Assembly (NCBI RefSeq): GCF_032854445.1
Contig: NC_088304.1
Coordinates: 36,195,551 to 36,259,550, forward strand
Length of the DNA stretch: 64,000 nucleotides
Origin: Liolophura sinensis
Taxonomy: Eukaryota; Mollusca; Polyplacophora; Chitonida; Chitonidae
Reading direction: 5' to 3'
Position numbers and translations under genes: made by a program. Below are positions 32,162 through 43,400 of the stretch, piece by piece; the stretch's first letter is position 1; each line of letters opens with the position of its first letter. The notes under the pieces were generated by a model. That model saw only the letters and a program-made list of their open reading frames with translations, did no database searches and was not told the origin of the DNA.

Positions 32162-32970
32162 CTGGTAGCGTTGACATATGTAGATAAAGTGAACAGACAC
32201 TTCAATATACATTTGCAATATATTATTTCTTGTGAACTAGGTTTCTGGAATAGACTGACCGCAAGGCACCTGTTTACAGGGATTTAGCTGGCAATAAGAA
32301 AAAGGAATCGCGGAATGGCGGAGAACAGCCTGCCAGTGACAAATGGCAAGTGATACCTGATGGGGACTGTCAGCTTGGTCAGCTGTGTGCGGGCATGTCT
32401 AGTCTGATCATGTTACGTCTGGCATCTTAGTCCAAACAATCCCCGATTTCTCACTTAGAGACCGTGAGACACGCTGCTAAATTCCAATTAACATCTGAAA
32501 GACTGGAAAAACAAGATACACAGGAATACAAGGCGCGCTTTGCGCAAGAGCAGAAAGGATGACTCATAAGGTTTGTTTACGCGGATAATATTGGCGTCAT
32601 CAAGTCAAGGCCATTTGTGAAGTAAGATTGACCTGAGCAACACATGCCCAGAAAGAGAGTGCTATAAAATGTTAGCGATTGGATTGTATTGGTTTCGTTG
32701 AAGCCTTGTTACATATATGTATATGTATTTGTATTTGTATGTATGTATGTCAGTATGTGGATGGGCCATAAAAGATCCAATACTACAGAGATTGGAATTG
32801 AGTTTAAACTTTAGAAGGAATTGTTCTGCTGAATTTTAAGCATATATGTGTAGCGAATACTTTATATCTATAGTAAACTCTTGAGGCTTGAAGATCTGGC
32901 ACAGTGAAACTGTGATGTGATCTGAACAAGGCAATGTCAGCTGCAGTTTTTAGCTGTTCCATATAACGTT
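32162..32970. other. intergenic DNA with a short GTAT-rich tract
   Basis: A (GTAT)n-like stretch lies at about 32707-32757. No gene recognised. Confidence 0.5.
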
Positions 32971-32978
32971 GTTAACGT

Positions 32979-33112
32979 AAATGCATTAAACTCATGTGGT
33001 TTTGTCGTACAATCCCATATTTTTAGAATTCATTCCCTTACGTTCTAAAAGTAAATGCATAAAACTGATAAGGTTTTGTCGTACAATCCCATATATTAAG
33101 AATTCATCCCCC
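32979..33112. repeat. tandem duplication of about 73 bp
   Basis: GTTTTGTCGTACAATCCCAT followed by AGAATTCATTCCC or AGAATTCATCCCC occurs twice, each preceded by TAAATGCATTAAACT or TAAATGCATAAAACT. Confidence 0.8.
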
Positions 33113-33965
33113 AGGGGGGTTGTAGAGTTTATTCACACAGTCATAGACACTGCAAATAACGGACATATTTGTTCTGGCCTGGTCGAGCACTGAAGCGAGT
33201 TGAATGCCTATCGATCCGGAGCCCGTACGCTTCCCGTTGTAGCACACACCGACCTCTCATTGCTCCCGTCAGATCACCTTCCCACGGCCTATCACATCTT
33301 GTTAACATTTATTTTTATGTGTACGTCCATTGAGGATTGGTTATATTGCATAGGGAGATTAAGTCAAAAGTACTGGACGGATAGGGGCTCCAAAAACAAA
33401 GCTTCTGGACGGCCTGGTGTGTTAAAAGTACCTCAGTTACAGTCGTCTACAGAATGTGCAATAGAATAGAACACATATTCCTCTCTGTTCTGGTGGGTTT
33501 TGGTGCAAGGATTTTCCCCAACTTCACATTCGAAAATTTGCCTCTCGGCAAAGGCTCATTTCGTAGAATGTAACATAAGAACATCACTCGTTTATCGTAC
33601 AAAAGGTACGTGACAATGGAAAACTGTATCTGGTCATGTGTTCAGTTGCAGCAAGCAGCTCTATCAGGCGCTACGTTAAGGCGCTAATGCGAGTCTGTCT
33701 GTTGCTTGGTTGTTCGGTCAAATTTTGACACCCTATCTTCAAACAGTCAGTGGGGTCCAACATATCACGAAGCCGCACGAAGTCGATTTTTGTAGGAAAT
33801 GTACGTGAAGCAGCACTTGTTTTTAAAGGTACGAATTTTTTGCAATTTTCGTGTGGTAAATTCCATTATTGTACAATGCATTTCTTTTGTCGTTATCTTT
33901 TACAGGTATTGGCGACATGGCAAAGACGGTACTTTTGTAGTGTCAAAGGCATAGAGGAAGTTCTT

Positions 33966-34180
33966 TGTCAGTTTGTCGTCAGTTGTCAGTTTGTCAATAG
34001 TTGTCAGTTTGTCATAGCTGTCAACTTCTCGTCAGGTGTCATTATGTCATTAGCTGTCAATTTTCATCAGATGTTAGTTTGTCATCCGCTGTGAATTGTC
34101 TTCAGCTGTCAGTTTGTCATCAGTTGCCAGTTGTCATTAGCTATCAGCTTGTCATCAGCTGTCAGATTGTCATCAGTTGG
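33966..34180. repeat. GTCATCAGCTGTCAGTTT minisatellite
   Basis: About ten imperfect copies of a roughly 20-base unit (TCAGTTGTCAGTTTGTCAT variants). It produces a spurious repetitive open frame across 33750-34249. Confidence 0.8.
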
Positions 34181-34453
34181 ACCATGAATTCCGCAAGCTA
34201 CTCTAAATGTTATACTACTATAAGCTATTACATTGTTATATATGTTTAGACACAAGCATCACATAGTTTTGTAACACTTTTGGCATGTAAACTTGCCATG
34301 CAGAAATTTGTTACATGTTTGATTGGTTTGACTGCGACACAAGGCTAACTGGAGAAAGTTGACAAGTGGTCGAATTTCACGGCTTTGGGTGTGACTAGTT
34401 TCCAGCTATCACACTGTCGTCCCTGCTCTGGTTTTACTCTCTGTGTATTTAAT

Positions 34454-34722
34454 TATTTATTTATGTATTTCATTGGTGTACGCGGCACTCAAGAATATTT
34501 CATTTATATGACGGTGGATTATATCTCACAGAATAATTGTGAGAGGAAACCGGTCTCGAGGAAACCCACGACCATCTGCAGGTTGTTGCAAGACCCTCCC
34601 ACGCACGTCCGGAAAAAGAAGCCAGCATGAGGTGGACTTGAACTTACAGCGCTCGCATTGGTGAGAGGCTTCTGGGTCATTGCGCCGCTTGCAGGCTAAC
34701 CAACTCCGCCATGCAGGCCCCC
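34454..34722 (-). mobile_element. near full-length SINE, diverged
   Basis: On the minus strand: GGGGGCCTGCATGGCGGAGT head, GCAATGACCCAGAAGCCTCT, AAGTTCAAGTCCACCTCATG, GATGGTCGTGGGTTTCC, AATATTCTTGAGTGCCGC and GTACACCAATG. A central stretch at about 34512-34545 is unlike other copies. Confidence 0.85.
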
Positions 34723-35493
34723 TGTATGTCTATAATTATATTACATACATACAAATAACGTGAACAAGACTTCTGCAACTAGTTAGATTCGATCCAAGTA
34801 CAGTCAACACTGTACTTCACGTTTCATGATATACTGTCATGACCCGCATGGACAACGAACTCTTCCCCACCTGCACACCTCGAAACAGTAAGTGTTCTCC
34901 CATTGCTATAGTGCGGCATTGTTTTCGTGTTTAGCGTAGCGCGTTTTGAGGAACGGCACAAGTGCCGTTATTAAAACTGGGGTTACTGGGGTTGTTGGCA
35001 TTGGTCAAGGGGGTGGGTGGGGAGGGGGGGGGCCAGTGTAGACAAACCCCAGCGCAGGCACTGTGGGGTGTTTTGTTTGATTAACTCTCCAGTTGATCGG
35101 ATCGATGGGGCCATAAGAGTCGACGCTGATCCCTCCCTCAATAGCTCTCTTGTCCCACGGTTTATCAAGCAGATATTGGAAATTCGACTGGTATAAAGCG
35201 GTCTGTTTTGTTGGGACGTGGCATTCAGCGACTATTGCCTGTCTAGTTTGCTTTGACTATGCCCGGACTGAATGGGGTGTTCCAGAGATCGATTCCTCGA
35301 ATGGTTGTATATAAGATGGCGAAGAAGCGTGACGTTCAATAGGGTCACATGTAGGGATTACGTTGTGGAGCCAGCGGACAGTGGTAAGGTATCAGACTTA
35401 CAATTTACCAGCCCTCCAAATTATCACTCAATGGGAAAGGACTCCAGTCCAGTTTGTACTCTGAACCGCTGTCATCCAGCATTGCTTACATAA

Positions 35494-35775
35494 GGTAAGC
35501 CATAAACGCTTTCGTTACTCGTGAAGGTGAAGCAAACGTTGAAATATCGAAATTACGTCGATTAAATACTTAACATAGTATGTTTTAGGTAAGCTATATC
35601 CAATTCCATTACTGCTGATGGTGACTGAAACAAACGCTGAAATATCGGAATTACAGCCTTTTTAAATCTCAAAATTGTCCGCCTGTGGTATAAGCGTTCC
35701 ATTACTCGTGATGACGACTGAAACAAACGTTGAAATACCCAGATTACGTCAGTTTAATACACCACATTGTATGTA
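35494..35775. repeat. 93-bp tandem repeat, three diverged copies
   Basis: The motif TTACTCGTGA or TTACTGCTGA followed by GACTGAAACAAACGTTGAAA and a following ATTACGTC recurs at 35513, 35606 and 35699, exactly every 93 bases. Confidence 0.8.
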
Positions 35776-35790
35776 TAAAGTAAGGTACAG

Positions 35791-37040
35791 ACCCTCCTAG
35801 TTTTTCGATGAATCTATTTCTTCCCATTTGTAAATTTGCCTACTTTTCTCTTCCGTAGCAGCAGATAATGTAAAGTCATTTGCAGTTTCGAACACAGTAG
35901 ATATTATGTATATTATATTTATATACACTTAATTTGGAATTTGTTCGAATCTATGAAGCTCACTTAGATGTATTAACCTAAAACTGGTCATTGGTATAAC
36001 GTGATTCACACTAAAACTATTTTCGATGGCTGGGAAAATACATAAAGAAACAACTGGAACATGAGTAGAGAAAAACCCTTGACCAGAATACTGTAGGCTA
36101 ATCATAATGTTTGTAATGCGCCTGATTTTTTATGGTTTTTCTATTGAGCGTCGCTTTAGAAAATGGTCTATTATGGTTTACGATATATGTACAAAAGTCT
36201 GTTACGATGATTAGATGTATGAAGGAATTATGAACTGCAACGAATTCCTGGAAATCTGGGTACGTTAGGAGAACTTAAAAGAATGTATTGAGCCTGTCAT
36301 CCGTTTAAAATGACAGGCGACACATTTTCCAAATACGGAGTGGTTGTAATTGACATTTGATTCCGCAGCCAAGAGGATGTTTTAAGGATTCTTGCTGTAA
36401 GAGTTAAACACAGCCAAGTGACGAAACGTCTTCTTGTGTCTGTCACAACTTCGCCACAAAAGGCTAAGACTCTGTGAATCAGTCATTTATGTATTCCTTC
36501 ATTGTTTCTTTTACAGCAATGTTAGTCCATTTGGTGCATTTAAGTGTATGAACTTACATGTCCTATAATATTATGGTCTTTCTATGCAAAGGTATATTAA
36601 CAGATGAAAGGCATTTTAGCATTAAACGCCTTCACACTTACATGTAAAATATAGGTACGTCTGGGTTTATAATAAGAACTATTTCAGTAAAAATGTCAAC
36701 TGAATATGCGCCGTGGCGAAGAACGTCTGTGGTAAGGCATCATTTCAGTACGTTTTTTATTTGTGACTATGTTCTTTCTAGCGCACTTCGTCCAGAAAAT
36801 CCAGCCGAAAAGGACTTGTCTTCTGGTAAATGTGGGTACTTTTCTCGGATAGGTGACGCTACGTCCACTTGAAGTGTCTATTCGAGGCTACGAGGCCAAC
36901 AGACATGTATGAGCCTAACACTGGTCCTTCATGTAACAACAAACAAACTAAATTACTTTCGACGTCTGGAGAAATCAAATGTCGAAAATGCAAAACATAA
37001 ATGTATTGGAAAACTGTGTGGAAACAAGAACCTTGGTCAC
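35791..37040. other. intergenic DNA, nothing recognised
   Basis: AT-rich sequence without a supported gene or repeat. Confidence 0.5.
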
Positions 37041-37049
37041 ATATTCGTA

Positions 37050-37181
37050 GGGTGCTAAATGGGGTGACAGTGGCATGTTTGTAGGTTCTAAATGGGGTGA
37101 CAGTGGCATGTTTGTAGGTTCTAAATGGGCTGACAGTGGCACGTTTGTAGTTGCTAAATAGGCTGACAGTGGCATGTTTGG
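37050..37181. repeat. 33-bp minisatellite, four copies
   Basis: CTAAATGGGGTGACAGTGGC then ATGTTTGTAGGTT is repeated four times. The period is a multiple of three, so a minus-strand open frame runs through it without coding meaning. Confidence 0.9.
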
Positions 37182-37454
37182 ATATTGCGACAGAGTTAGT
37201 TTCCTTGACTGGAGTTATTTATAGTGTAAGTTTAACCACGAACAGTACTATACACCTTTTAGCGTTGAAAGAATCAAAGCTTCACAAGAGTGTAATCTTA
37301 AATAAATATATGTCATGTAATTAATAATTTTATTCTTACTAAGTTTAAATATTTAACAAACTGCCACAATAATTATGTAAGGCTTCCTTTATTTAACCCC
37401 CACTGATAACTACACGAAGATTTATGCTCGAGTAGAATATGTATTTATATATTT

Positions 37455-37560
37455 ACTTATGTGTTTATTTATATTCACTGGTGTTTAACGTCGTCTCATA
37501 AGCAAAAGCTAATGTCACTAGGAAACCCAAAGCCCTTCGCCAAGTACTTCACAAAAGTCT
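37455..37560 (-). mobile_element. degraded SINE 3' half
   Basis: TTTATTTATATTCACTGGTG, TTTAACGTCGTCTCATAAGC and AGGAAACCCAAAGCCC are a decayed minus-strand copy of the SINE end. Confidence 0.4.
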
Positions 37561-38099
37561 TAGCTAAGGCCAGGTTGAATACTTAATAAAAACCATAGTA
37601 AGATGTTTGTGTTCAAGCACTGTTGCATTCTAACCGCGTTTACGTTAGGTTGAATTGCCTTGCGCTATGAGATGTCGTAGAATCTTATATCCTTTTAAAT
37701 GAATTGTCTTTTACGATCACACAGAACAACGGCATGTAAACGCAATGCTCACCGTAATCCAGTTTCCATTTTGTCGATACTGCTTTTTTCCAACGCTAAC
37801 TTTCAATCCATTCACTGAATACGGTAACCCTTGCCATAGTACAGTGTGTATGCAGTGTATACGATGACAATGTTTTGTTCTTCTCTTTTTTAGGTTCGGG
37901 TGAACCAAGACAGAAATTGTCCTTCTCCAGTAGCTTACAGTGACGCGCTTTCGTTTGACATGATGGCGAATGTTTAGATCGTTTTCAAACGGTGAAGCGA
38001 CTTCGGTCTTCCAGTAGGTCCTTAGCCGCAAGCTGAAAGACAGGCTTCTGTGCAAGGCACACAATACCAAGAGAGACTCAGTTAGAACACAGGAGGATA

Positions 38100-39027
38100 C
38101 ACCAACATTTAAGGATCATTTCGCACAACTGCTTGGTCAATACACAGTCTGTGGGAGGTTATAAATGCTTAGCTGAAGTCTTGAAGGAGATGTAGGAATC
38201 CTTCCGCCGCGTGTTTTCTGTACTGGAAAGGGGGATTCCCATTGGTCATTTATATCTCTGCTGACTTAATTTTTTGCGCAGTGCTTCCTTTAGTAGACGC
38301 TGTAAACAGCAACTACAGCAGAAGCCGTTTGCGGCAAGGAGGTTATTTGAAGAGAAATGCCTGGCCACGTAAAAGTCGGGTAATCGCCTTCCACTTACCG
38401 CTGAAGTGAAAGGGCCGTGAGAGACTTAGTGCAGATACCTTGGCGAAACACTACAGCCTGACTCCGTACCACGGGAAGCATCGCTTTTATCGTCAACTTG
38501 TGGCCCTACGAGCAGAGCCTGTGTTCTGTGTGTTATATCCCCCTGTAGTGCCTCCTCTCCGCTTTCATGGACGTTCTCGGGTTGGATGACGTATATTGGA
38601 TTTCTACCTTAATACAAGATCATCGGATTCCCTCTGTTTGCCCGTAAACTTGTTTTTAGGCGTCGTCGAGTAGACGGTAGATGTCAGTCAGTATGTTTAG
38701 AGCGGTGGTGCATTAGAGTGGAGGCAGGCAGGGGAACAGCCCGATCATTAACCGACTGCATAGCTGAGAGCTCATTCTCTGGAAATGAGATTATTTATAC
38801 ACTGTACGTCTAAACTGTGTAGAAACATCTCTTTAGTAGGAAGATTAACCGTTAATGGAGACACGGAGTGACAGAGTTAGTCCGCTTCAAGGCAACGACA
38901 GCAGAAAAATCAACATCAGTATGAAAAGGTGTTGGCTACTGGTGTGAATTTACCAGTCTATGGCTGGAAAATATTACCAATTTCACGTTACCTCACCTGT
39001 AAAGGGACGTATCTGGGCTTCATCAGG
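38100..39027 (+). promoter_or_regulatory. 5' flank and probable 5' UTR of the UNC93A-like gene
   Basis: No coding exon is visible before the ATG at 39028. The frame is open for about 100 bases upstream but contains no other ATG, so translation most likely starts at 39028. A TATAAAT at 38160-38166 is possible but far. The transcription start cannot be set from sequence. Confidence 0.3.
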
Positions 39028-40434
39028 ATGAGTTATGACAACTTGGACACGAAACCCAAAACTCGGTTGTCTTCGTTCAGTGATGATGAGAGTCGGAGAC
39101 CAAGCGTTGCCATGGGAGCCGGAGAGAGTCGCCAAGACGGGGATTTCCTGACTTCCAACTACTTATCACTCCAAAGACAAAGCGATGACAAATACGACAG
39201 GCTTGTGGTGGCCAATCCGTATGTTCGGCACGGCAGCTTTGGCGGCATGTCTGTACATTCTGGGGGGCTCCTTTCCCCTACGGGTGGTGTGGCGCTAAGG
39301 CGAGCAAGCTTTATCCCTGGGGTGTGGGAAACTTACCCCAGCAGTACCACCGTTGATCAGAAAGATGTCGAGGGTAGCAGTGCTATCAATTCGTACAATC
39401 TCTCCAGTTACCATACGATGCCGAAAGAATACCAATCTAACGGTGAACAAGAAATAACCAAGAGAAGAGCTCTGAAAAATGTCGTCATCTTAGGGTTGGC
39501 GTTCGTTTTCGTTTATTCAGCTTTCATCTCGTTACAAAGCTTGAAAAGTACGATGCATTCTAAGAGTGGATTGGGTGTAGTGTCTTTAAGCTGTGTCTAC
39601 GCCACCACGGTACTCTCTTGCTTCCTTGCGCCATGGATCATTAAACGGGTGTCCACGAAGTGGACGTTGGTAGTATCTTTCATTCTTTTCTCGGCCTATT
39701 TCACCACGCACTATTACCCGTTTCCTGAAATGATCATACCTTCTTCGATAATCTTAGGCTTCGCCGCGGGGCCTCTGTGGGGTGCTCAAGCCACTTACAT
39801 CACCACCCTTGCCGTCAAATATTCGCAAACGACTGGACAGGACGCGGACTATTTAGTGCACAAATTCCTGTGTTTATTTTGTGGCTTATACCAGACCAGT
39901 CAAATCTGGGGAAACTTAATTTCGGTGCTGCTGATCGTTTCCACTACAGGACAGTCAGACTCTGTCCATCCTTCTCAACATCGGATTGCGAATCCGGGAT
40001 CTGGGATCCAGGACTACATTCATCAGTATCACGTCAATGTGCCGGTCGTTTCCGACGATGGCTTACGTTACAAGGCTAATGACACAAACCATCGACCCCA
40101 CTGTGGGGTCATGTCCTGTGTGGAACCCCGAGACTCTGGTCTTATTGGCGCCCCGGATTATGGCCAGTTGGTGGAAGTGATTCCACAAACCACCGTGTAT
40201 TTGTTGGTCAGCATCTACCTAGGTTGCGGGGTCATGGCGATTGTCATAGCGACGGCGCTACTGGAACGCTTCGACACAGCACCCAAACACGATCTATACA
40301 ACATGACGTTAACCGGTCGCGAGCTCTGTTTGAACACCTGGGACATGCTCAAAGACTTCAGGTGCCAAATGTTAATCCCACTGATTATATTCGTGGGCAT
40401 GCAGCAAGCTTTCATGTTCGGCGACTTTACGAAG
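39028..40434 (+). CDS. UNC93A-like: UNC93A-like exon 1, 469 codons
   Basis: A single uninterrupted exon carries the N-terminal tail and seven predicted helices. These are at about residues 149-173, 183-206, 212-230, 235-262, 281-307, 389-412 and 447-463. Between helices 5 and 6 lies an 80-residue loop with an NDT glycosylation sequon, expected to be outside the cell or lumenal. The tail has two protein kinase A type sites, RRPS at residue 26 and LRRAS at residue 94. The exon ends AAG at a GTAAGT donor (40435). The frame continues 61 codons past the donor, but that sequence no longer resembles the family. Start chosen at the first in-frame ATG (MSYDNLD). Confidence 0.92.
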
Positions 40435-43400
40435 GTAAGTGTTTATCAATATCTTAGACAGAGGCTGGACACAGACGAATGCATTTCACTCTCCTTTAAA
40501 AAAAATTCATACTGCACGGGCACTCGTCGCAGATTCTTTATTTATTTTCACAGACATTCACGGTTTGTCTGTGCACTTTCTCATTATACTAAACTCTACA
40601 GACAAAGGGAAGTTTGACTTGTGGGCCGACCCGGTAATACAAATTAGGTGCTTGACATACGCTAAGTGTAACGACACAGGAAACACTCGCAAAGTACCAT
40701 CTGTATGGGTTACACATTGGCATTGTTTTGACTTACTTGTAAGTACTATTTTTTTTATTTTTCCACCCATGAAAAAACCGTGGGTTGTTACTGCGAAACC
40801 ACTTTCGTAAACTATTGCTGCTCGAATTAACAGCATTTTGTTTTCATGGTAACACCTAGAATGGTGAAATTGTAGAAATTGCCAAAAACATCTACCAAAT
40901 CAATACAATTCAAGAGATCTTAAAACATATTTAATTTGGGCATAAAAACAGTAAAAAAACATAAACAACAGGACAGTGTGTATACTTTGTAGTTATATGA
41001 CATGATTGCCCTATCTCTTTGGAAGAACACTTCAATTGCACCAGAGTGCTGAGACAAGCTTGAAATCAAAATAGAAATTCCAATAAAATTTTTCAACTAT
41101 TAACAGGATTCCTCACTTAATGTTATTGCTCTTAGCCATACACTCATATCCCGGAAACAGCTAACTACACGTAAAAAGAACCCTATCGAAATCTCTCTAA
41201 CAGCTTTATCCATACACCGTGTTTTTTCTCCATGAAACAATAACGATAGTCGAAGATGTGTATACGAACATGTTTTGTCACGCTGTCCAGTATAAAACCT
41301 AAGCACTCTTATGTCAGCCACGTGAATCGCCGAAGTAGTCAATATGTCTTCTTGTATAATTGAGTTACATGCTAACTCCATTAGTAAAATAGTTAGAGTC
41401 CAATTTGAAACACTGTCCATATATCACTTCCTTGGTGGGGTTGGATGTATTCGACCAATGTCCATTACAGCATTTTTATGTTGAAACGCGGAATCAAAGC
41501 AGATCGTGGCAACAACAAATTATGCTCTTAGGAACTTAAAGCCTAGATTGAGTTCCGTCGTCAATACTTTGATGATCAAGGACAAGTTTGTTTTCTACAC
41601 GTCGCATCGCACATGAAGAATACCCTCATGTAGCCGTTAAAATATTATCTGCCTTACAGCATGACTGCTATTAATCCATTTGTTCAACACACTTAAAGGC
41701 CTTGGCACCGAGCACAACATTGGTATTAAGAGTTGCGTCGTTTGATGGACATCTTCTGAGGAAGGGTCTGCATGTATCATCAAAGACTAGTTCATGTTTC
41801 ATCTACAAACGCAGAGAACATTGCTTCCAGCAAAACGTTAAGATCTGTCTATCCTGGCCTCCTATATATGGCCACACAATAGGATTGATGAGGCTTATTA
41901 TTATTTTTTCTTTGTTTACACAGGAAAGACATTTTACACATTAAAATGTTATATCAGTGCTTGGCTAGTACAGAGTACATCCCAGGTGGGTACTTTTTAT
42001 CCGCGCCCTGTCGATTCTGGTCCAAGTTGGATAGATACTCATAACAAGATGCTAGAAAATTATGTGAATGAATAAGCATCTAACAGGAAGAAGGACATGC
42101 GTTGCAAATGATACTTTGCCTTAATCAATTGAAGGGACGAGGCTCATTGATTAAGGGTCGCGACTGCTAACCACAAGGTACATAGAATGTGGGTTCAGTG
42201 CCGTTCTTGGACAGAGTGATGTCCTATTGTTCGTGGGACTCGGGTGAAGCTCAACTCTCGGTGGCGTACGTTTGAGTATTCTTCATTTAGTGCAAGGTCA
42301 CGTGTCTTCCACCAGTATGGCGTTCAACTGTGTACTTAACATGTACAGAAGGTTCTTAATAACTTGCCGAAGGTCGTTGGTCTATGTTATCCGGGCTCTC
42401 AGCTTTCCTCAACCCTTAATGTCAATGTCACCGTGTTAAGAGAAAATGAACAGATGACTAAAAGATAGCATACACTTCCACGCTGTCTTCCTATAGCAAA
42501 CAGGCCTTTGAACCTATTGTTACCTGGCGTTAATTTACTCAGTCAGTTAGCATTTGTCTTAGCATTAGACAATAACAATTTTGTTATTTATTCGGTCTCC
42601 ATGGCCCCGTGAAAAATTCTGGAATATGCCGGAATCTGCCGTATTTTGTGACCTTCACGTAATTCCTCACTTACCAGAGGTAGGTCTTCATTATACATCC
42701 AGTACACAATAGCGGCGTTTAATATCGAGAACGATTTGAAACGCTATACATCTAACGTTTAGACGTCTATAGTGAATTTCATTCATTTGAAATGTCATTT
42801 ATTAATTTACTAGGCCAGGCTTTTTCCACATCTGTGTTTATGTATCAAGACTCAGTTGTTGTTCGTTGAATTTGATATAATTTGCAATGCAATCGTATCG
42901 GTTTCATTTGACTGATGAATTGCCACAGAGGTTTTCAGACGGATTGGCCTGACGGAGCGCAGGGACCAATTCTATCTCCGTCTGCGTGTTTGTGCGACTG
43001 GTTCACCAGCCTAATTGATGAACGGAACTAGAAATCAGTGGAATGAGAGGAGATGAAAAGAGGCCCACCTACCGAGTCTCTCCTACACCAGACACCCTTC
43101 CATCTTTACTCTAGTGACACCTCATTAATGTACTCCGCACCAAGGTTTAAATCCGACCTTCGTCACCTATTAAGACCAAGACGGGTTCTTTCAGAGGTCA
43201 TATCACCTAGTTAATCTGGGGTAATTTGTTGTGTAATGACGGTTCTGATCATAGTTAATGTTACTCGGTGATTAATATTGTATAGCTATACATCTAACTG
43301 TTAACTTTAAATGCGTATAACCATCTTGCTTTCGTTCAAGTTTTAACTTGCTGATTTTAATCCACCGTTTTATTTCCGCAATATTCCTGATAGGTATATG

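Noticed and set aside
31779-32177. Open frames over the SINE on both strands
   Set aside because: The same frames recur in all SINE copies with family-specific sequence; they are not genes.
33750-34249. Open frames rich in CQF and SCQ repeats
   Set aside because: They follow the GTCATCAGCTGTCAGTTT minisatellite.
40435-40617. Continuation of the UNC93A-like frame beyond exon 1
   Set aside because: A GTAAGT donor at 40435 joins in phase to the conserved exon at 53808; the read-through sequence does not resemble the family.
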